In this document: piece by piece, positions 60,101 to 64,000 of the stretch | How the letters are laid out: each line of letters opens with the position of its first letter | Position numbering within the stretch: position 1 is the stretch's first letter | From: Macrostomum hystrix | Lineage: Eukaryota > Platyhelminthes > Macrostomidae | Direction: 5' to 3' | Assembly (NCBI GenBank): GCA_950097015.1 | Contig: CATNEN010000007.1 | Location: 12,983,001-13,047,000 of the forward strand | DNA: 64,000 nt | The notes under the pieces: generated by a model | Databases searched by the model: none | What the model saw: the letters and a program-made list of their open reading frames with translations, nothing else | What the model was told of the DNA's origin: nothing | Program-made: the position numbers and the translations under genes

Positions 60101-61055
60101 TGCCCTGGTTGGCGGTGTGCGCGCCTGGGACCCGGACGCAGGCACAAATGGCACAGTGACGTACAGCTTGGCAAAAGGAGGCGACTCAGACAGTGTGCAG
60201 TTGGACACCTCGGACTCGAGCTCCGGCTTTCTCTACCTGCGGCGCTCCTTGGCTGGCGCAGCGCCGGGCTCCGTCCTGCGCTTCACTGTTGACGCCATAG
60301 ACGGCGGCGGCCGACGCACCCCGCTGGCTGTGCAGCTTCGCTTGCTGGCCGCCCCCGCGGACGCCGCCCTGGCCGTTCTGGGATTTGCCGACCACCCGGC
60401 GGTTGTGAGCGTCGCCAACGGCATTGCAGGGCTTGGCCAACCTTTGATCAACCTGACGGCAGTTACCGGCGCCGGGGTGCCCATTGGCTCCGTCCGTTAC
60501 GAGCTGCTGGCGCTGTCTCGGTGCCTGGCCCGGTCCAGCCACTTCCAGTCTGGCCTGTTCAGCGCGGACCTGTCCGTAGACTTTCTCACGGGCCAGCTGA
60601 CGGCCGCGGCTCCACTGGACGCTAGCCGGGTGTCCGAGTACCGTGCGATGGTCCGGGCTTTCACACTAGCCAATCCAGGAGCTTTTGCCAGCGCCATGGT
60701 CTCCGTGCGTGTGATGCCACCTGCAGCGTCCCCGAATTTCGTCAGGCCGGTGTTCGAGTTCGCAGTTGCCGAGAATCTGGCGCCGCCTGTGACGCTTGGC
60801 AGCCTGCAGGCCGCTAACGGCGGCTTTATTGTCCGCTATGCGCTGGTCGGCGAGTCCGGTCCTTTCGCGGTGGACTCCGCTTCAGGGGCACTGCGAACAA
60901 CCGCGCAGCTGGACCGGGAGGCCCGCAGCGCCTGGGAGCTTAACTGCTCCGTGGCTGACGCCGTCACAGGCCGCGTTACCGGCTACGCGGATGTCCACGT
61001 CCTTGTGCTGGACGACAATGACATGCAGCCTTTCGGCACCAGCGCGTACTTTAAG
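34309..61055 (+). CDS. Giant FAT/Dachsous-like cadherin, 5' part (six exons, about 2795 residues, 3' end beyond the window)
   Basis: Six exons (34309-39153, 40410-40694, 47375-47588, 48054-48611, 57593-59119, 60100-61055) join in phase for 8385 nt. A signal peptide ([17 protein letters not shown]) is followed by about 26 cadherin repeats. They are recognised by inter-repeat motifs such as [58 protein letters not shown] and TDVNDNAPL, and by repeated LDRE strands. Many linkers lack the calcium-binding DxNDN (for example [30 protein letters not shown]), so the rod may bend at these points. No EGF, LamG, transmembrane or cytoplasmic part appears before the window ends. FAT (34 repeats) and Dachsous (27) are the closest by repeat number; which one is unresolved. 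Likely role: cell-cell adhesion and planar polarity at the plasma membrane. Confidence 0.9.
39154..40409. other. Cadherin intron 1
   Basis: About 1.26 kb, no array or mobile element recognised. It ends with the acceptor CAACCGCATCGCAG. Confidence 0.7.
40410..40694 (+). CDS. Cadherin exon 2
   Basis: 95 codons, phase 0 to 0. Contains [20 protein letters not shown], the middle of a cadherin repeat, and ends TVTAY at donor CCTAC|GTGAGC. Confidence 0.85.
40720..41007. repeat. 20-bp minisatellite (AACCAGCTGTGCTAGTGGGC)
   Basis: About 14 copies, alternating CTGAG and CTGTG variants, beginning 25 bp after the donor of cadherin intron 2. Confidence 0.97.
41029..41310. repeat. 20-bp minisatellite (TAGCGGGTGTAGTAGAGGTG)
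   Basis: About 14 virtually identical copies; only the last diverges. It is a second, unrelated 20-bp array 20 bp beyond the previous one in cadherin intron 2. Confidence 0.97.
41311..43107. other. Cadherin intron 2, unique part
   Basis: GC-balanced intron sequence; open frames on both strands are short and domain-free. No mobile element recognised. Confidence 0.5.
43108..43686. repeat. 59-bp minisatellite
   Basis: About ten copies of a 59-bp unit starting GTGCAGCTCATGGGACTGGA, differing mainly at GCAGCTC/GCTGCTC and GAAGTG/GATGTG. Located in cadherin intron 2. Confidence 0.97.
43687..46353. other. Cadherin intron 2, unique part
   Basis: No gene or mobile element recognised. It includes a G8 run at 45353-45360 and GC-rich stretches with spurious frames of up to 290 codons on the minus strand that lack domain or splice support. 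Confidence 0.5.
46354..46550. repeat. 39-bp minisatellite
   Basis: Five copies of CTGCAGACACCATCCCTTCC-type units (39 bp), with GGCCAC/GACCAC alternation forming a dimeric pattern. Cadherin intron 2. Confidence 0.93.
46551..47059. other. Cadherin intron 2, unique part
   Basis: Nothing recognised. Confidence 0.5.
47060..47342. repeat. 28-bp minisatellite
   Basis: About nine to ten copies of CCTGACTCAAGCTTCCTGAC-type units, degenerate at the left end, ending about 30 bp before the exon 3 acceptor. Confidence 0.93.
47375..47588 (+). CDS. Cadherin exon 3
   Basis: 214 nt, phase 0 to 1, acceptor ACATCCTGCAG. It starts [15 protein letters not shown], completing the repeat begun in exon 2, and ends VDVSTG at donor CACAG|GTGCGG. 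The first ten bases duplicate the ten bases across the exon 2 donor. Confidence 0.85.
47886..48038. repeat. 22-bp minisatellite
   Basis: Seven copies of CATCTGTTCATCAATACTGA(CC) in cadherin intron 3, ending about 15 bp before the exon 4 acceptor. Confidence 0.95.
48054..48611 (+). CDS. Cadherin exon 4
   Basis: 558 nt, phase 1 to 1, acceptor GACCCCTTAG. It encodes parts of three repeats, with [20 protein letters not shown] and VVATDADE before the donor. Confidence 0.88.
48612..50494. other. Cadherin intron 4, first unique part
   Basis: No gene or mobile element recognised; domain-free open frames on both strands. Confidence 0.5.
50495..50760. repeat. Compound CTGT-rich minisatellite
   Basis: Units of TGATCTGTCTGTCTGTC with variable numbers of TCTG and a CAG insertion (17- and 20-bp forms). 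Cadherin intron 4. Confidence 0.95.
50761..51182. other. Cadherin intron 4, unique part
   Basis: Nothing recognised. Confidence 0.5.
51183..54166. repeat. About 3-kb satellite of alternating 12- and 11-bp half-units
   Basis: GTATGCTGGAGT (12 bp) and GTATGCTTGAT (11 bp) alternate, giving a 23-bp dimer. Variants GTATGCTGGATT, GTATGCTGGACT and GTATACTGGAGT recur in larger blocks (for example GGATTGTATGCTGGAGTGTA then TACTGGAGT), showing higher-order organisation over 2984 bp. The minus-strand frame of 434 codons inside it is an artefact. Confidence 0.98.
54167..54590. other. Cadherin intron 4, unique part
   Basis: Nothing recognised. Confidence 0.5.
54591..55014. repeat. 60-bp minisatellite
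   Basis: Seven copies of a 60-bp unit (CAGCTCCTGCCGTTGCTGAG...). As 60 is a multiple of three, three frames stay open across it; these are artefacts. Cadherin intron 4. Confidence 0.97.
55015..55541. other. Cadherin intron 4, unique part
   Basis: Nothing recognised. Confidence 0.5.
55542..56315. repeat. 34-bp minisatellite
   Basis: About 23 copies of CTTCCCCCACTGTCTCACCG(GCATCTTGGGACAG), with CACCTGCATCTTAGGACAG and CAACGGCA variants clustered toward the 3' end. Cadherin intron 4. Confidence 0.97.
56316..57592. other. Cadherin intron 4, last part
   Basis: No gene. It contains a 46-47-bp tandem duplication at 57156-57250 (units with GTGGCTGGAGCTGCATTGCA) and ends at acceptor CCCTTCCCGCAG. 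Confidence 0.55.
57156..57250. repeat. 46-47-bp tandem duplication
   Basis: Two copies sharing GTGGCTGGAGCTGCATTGCA and AATCCAAAAACAC, differing at ACCCCTG/ACTCCTG. Confidence 0.9.
57593..59119 (+). CDS. Cadherin exon 5
   Basis: 1527 nt, phase 1 to 1, acceptor TTCCCGCAG and donor ACCCAGA|GTGAGC. It carries about five repeats, with motifs [30 protein letters not shown] and [10 protein letters not shown]. Confidence 0.9.
59120..60099. other. Cadherin intron 5
   Basis: No gene. A short array of the 10-bp unit AGCGGGAATC lies at about 59541-59599. It ends at acceptor CCCACACCCACAG. Confidence 0.65.
60100..61055 (+). CDS. Cadherin exon 6
   Basis: 956 nt, phase 1 to 0. It begins [20 protein letters not shown] and ends [17 protein letters not shown] before the donor AAG|GTTTGG, which is weak. 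The frame remains open for 57 nt beyond, so the exact end is less certain. Confidence 0.85.
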
Positions 61056-61583
61056 GTTTGGCCATACATAAATCTGACCAAAGTGGGCCATGAGGGATCT
61101 AGGGGTCGATAATTGTGCAGTTGTTAAGCTTACGAACATCTAGCCCAGAACTGGACATGCGGGCCATTCGTAGAGAGGCAATGAAAGGACGATGAGTCTG
61201 CATAATGTCCGGGCTCTCGGGGGATGATATCCCTGGCCTTAGCTCCTCGAAGCCCCAACAACAAAATGAAGGGCGCAGTTCCCTGGAATAAATTATTGCG
61301 TCTGTGCACTGAATACCTCCACACAGCCCCGCTATCAGCCTAGCTGATGCCCAGCGGGCTGTCTGGTGGTCGCGTCTCAACAAATGTCACAGTTAGTACC
61401 TGGCCGATGAAACATTAATGAGCCTGCCTCATTCCCAGAATGTTTAGATCCCTAAATTAACCCTGACAACAGCACTCCATGCGGATCAGCCTACACTAAG
61501 CACCACTCGATTAAATTCTCAATTGAGTCATTCCGCTGCTGCCTCCACTCGTAATCTGCTCAAGATTCTTAGAAGCCTTTCAA
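61056..61583. other. Cadherin intron 6, first part
   Basis: Nothing recognised apart from a possible acceptor (GATTCTTAG) at 61574, just before the array. Confidence 0.5.
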
Positions 61584-64000
61584 CTACCACCTCAGCTCTA
61601 CCTTCAACCACCTCCTCAGCTCTACCTTCAACCACCTCCTCAGCTCTACCATCAACCACCACCTCTGCTCTACCTTCAACCACCACCTCAGCTCTACCTT
61701 CAACCACCTCCTCAGCTCTACCTTCAACCACCTCCTCAGCTCTACCTTCAACCACCTCCTCAGCTCTACCTTCAACCACCTCCTCAGCTCTACTTTCAAC
61801 CACCTCCTCAGCTCTACCTTCAACCACCTCCTCAGCTCTACCTTCAACCACCTCCTCAGCTCTACCTTCAACCACCTCCTCAGCTCTACCTTCAACCACC
61901 TCCTCAGCTCTACCTTCAACCACCTCCTCAGCTCTACCTTCAACCACCTCCTCAGCTCTACCTTCAACCACCTCCTCAGCTCTACCTTCAACCACCTCCT
62001 CAGCTCTACCTTCAACCACCTCCCCAGCTCTACCTTCAATCACCTCCTCAGCTCTACCTTCAACCACCTCCTCAGCTCTACCTTCAACCACCTCCTCAGC
62101 TCTACCTTCAACCACCTCCTCAGCTCTAACTTCAACCACCACCTCAGCTCTACCTTCAACCACCTCCTCAGCTCTACCTTCAACCACCTCCTCAGCTCTA
62201 CCTTCAACCACCATCCTCAGCTCTACCTTCAACCACCTCCTCAGCTCTACCTTCAACCACCTCCTCAGCTCTACCTTCAATCACCTCCTCAGCTCTACCT
62301 TCAACCACCTCCTCAGCTCTACCTTCAACCACCTCCTCAGCTCTACCTTCAACCACCTCCTCAGCTCTACCTTCAACCACCTCCTCAGCTCTACCTTCAA
62401 CCACCTCCTCAGCTCTACCTTCAACCACCTCCTCAGCTCTACCTTCAATCACCTCCTCAGCTCTACCTTCAACCACCTCCTCAGCTCTACCTTCAACCAC
62501 CTCCTCAGCTCTACCTTCAACCACCTCCTCAGCTCTAACTTCAACCACCACCTCAGCTCTACCTCAACCACCACCTCAGCTCTACCTTCAACCACCTCCT
62601 CAGCTCTACCTTCAACCACCTCCTCAGCTCTACCTTCAACCACCTCCTCAGCTCTAACTTCAACCACCACCTCAGCTCTACCTTCAACCACTCCTCAGCT
62701 CTACCTTCAACCACCTCCTCAGCTCTACCTTCAACCACCTCCTCAGCTCTACCTTCAACCACCTCCTCAGCTCTAACTTCAACCACCTCCTCAGCTCTAC
62801 CTTCAACCACCTCCTCAGCTCTACCTTCAACCACCTCCTCAGCTCTAACCTTCAACCACCACCTCAGCTCTACCTTCAACCACACCTCAGCTCTACCTTC
62901 AACCACCTCCTCAGCTCTACCTTACCTTCAAACCCACCTCCTCAGCTCTACCTTCAACACCTCCTCAGCTCTACCTTCAAACCACTCTTCCTCAGCTCTA
63001 CCTTCAACCACCTCCTCAGCTCTACCTTCAAACCTTCAACCCCTCCTCAGCTCTACCTTCAAACCACCTCCTCAGCTTACCTTCAACCACCTCCTCAGCT
63101 CTACCTTCAACCACCTCCTCAGCTCACCTTCAACCACCTCCTCAGCTCTACCTTCAACCCACCTCCTCAGCTCTACCCTTCAACACCTCCTCAGCTCTAC
63201 CTTCAACCACCTCCTCAGCTCTACCTTCAACCACCTCCTCAGCTCTACCTTCAACCACCTCCTCAGCTCTACCTTCAACCACCTCCTCAGCCTCTACCTT
63301 CAACCACCTCCTCAGCTCTACCTTCAACCACCTCCTCAGCTCTACCTTCAACCACCTCCTCAGCTCTACCTTCAACCACCTCCTCAGCTCTACCTTCAAC
63401 CACCTCCTCAGCTCTACCATTCAACCACCTCCTCATGCTCTACCTTCAACCACCTCCTCAGCTCTACCTTCAACCACCTCCTCAGCTCTACCTTCAACCA
63501 CCTCCTCAGCTCTACCTTCAACCACCTCCTCAGCTCTACCTTCAACCACCTCCTCAGCTCTACCTTCAACCACCTCCTCAGCTCTACCTTCAACCACCAT
63601 CCTCAGCTCTACCTTCAACCACCTCCTCAGCTCTACCTTCAACCACCTCCTCAGCTCTACCTTCAACCACCTCCTCAGCTCTACCTTCAACCACCTCCTC
63701 AGCTCTACCTTCAACCACCTCCTCAGCTCTACCTTCAACACCATCCTCAGCTCTACCTTCAACCACCACCTCAGCTCTACCTTCAACCACCTCCTCAGCT
63801 CTACCTTCAACCACCTCCTCAGCTCTACCTTCAACCACCTCCTCAGCTCTACCTTCAACCACCTCCTCAGCTCTACCTTCAACCACCTCCTCAGCTCTAC
63901 CTTCAACCACCTCCTCAGCTCTACCTTCAACCACCTCCCAGCTCTACCTTCAATCACCTCCTCAGCTCTACCTTCAACCACCTCCTCAGCTCTACCTTCA
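61584..64000. repeat. 24-bp minisatellite running off the right edge
   Basis: About 100 copies of CTCAGCTCTACCTTCAACCA(CCTC). A 24-bp unit keeps all plus frames open (octapeptides ALPSTTSS, LSSTFNHL, QLYLQPPP) as well as two minus frames, so coding cannot be inferred. Units are regular up to about 62690 and after 63440. Between these points many have one- to several-base insertions and deletions. Confidence 0.97.

Noticed and set aside
61523-62776. Mucin-like Ser/Thr-rich frame (ALPSTTSS repeats)
   Set aside because: The 24-bp unit leaves all three plus frames and two minus frames open, and frame is lost by indels further on. No splice evidence specifically favours this frame.
1-64000. CRISPR array interpretation of the tandem repeats
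   Set aside because: Units abut without unique spacers, and the genes are eukaryotic with introns.

Overview
This is animal (metazoan) nuclear DNA. Evidence: spliced genes with GT-AG introns and matching phases, a cytosolic ribosomal protein S16 (uS9) gene, a DEG/ENaC sodium channel, a giant cadherin, a PAN/LamG-type secreted protein and a homologue of the endosomal coiled-coil protein GRIPAP1. Coding DNA is GC-rich, while several intergenic stretches are strongly AT-rich. Minisatellites are extremely dense (more than 20 unrelated arrays, up to about 3 kb). Several start codons lie a few bases after an AG, as expected where mRNAs are trans-spliced. Together this fits a spiralian, possibly a free-living flatworm of the Macrostomum kind, but the species assignment is inference.

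Layout. 1-3043: minus-strand exons of a receptor ectodomain resembling the ANF-receptor / type-1 periplasmic-binding fold, running off the left edge, with two private satellites in its introns. 5723-6939: minus-strand three-exon gene for a secreted PAN-like plus LamG-like protein. 7000-10490: AT-rich DNA with a perfect 20-bp-arm hairpin and a 996-bp mariner-like DNA transposon remnant. 10495-16388: a 52-bp satellite that ends about 20 bp before the start codon of the plus-strand GRIPAP1 homologue, whose second intron holds a 2.7-kb array of a 23-bp unit. 17690-18446: a tRNA-derived SINE and a 41-bp array. 19571-21481: intronless DEG/ENaC channel. 22121-22815: a 99-bp array between convergent genes. 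23064-24494: minus-strand intronless vWA-domain protein. 24500-29560: AT-rich, with a 1.32-kb TIR element. 29568-30011: ribosomal protein S16. 30330-31437: a second copy of the 23-bp-array element. 32900-33620: unidentified minus-strand open exons. 34309-61055: a FAT/Dachsous-like cadherin, at least six exons and about 26 cadherin repeats, open at the 3' end. 61590-64000: a 24-bp array running off the right edge.

The genes do not form a pathway. They are a mix of a housekeeping gene (S16), a trafficking adaptor (GRIPAP1), an ion channel and adhesion/secreted proteins. The most notable points are: (i) two copies of a composite repeat in which a 23-bp minisatellite is framed by conserved flanks, suggesting a mobile element that carries a satellite; (ii) a 6.7-kb cadherin intron flanked by a 10-bp direct repeat of exon sequence, as if the intron arose by insertion or duplication; (iii) a satellite forming the immediate upstream region of the GRIPAP1 start codon. 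No complete novel multi-gene system was found.
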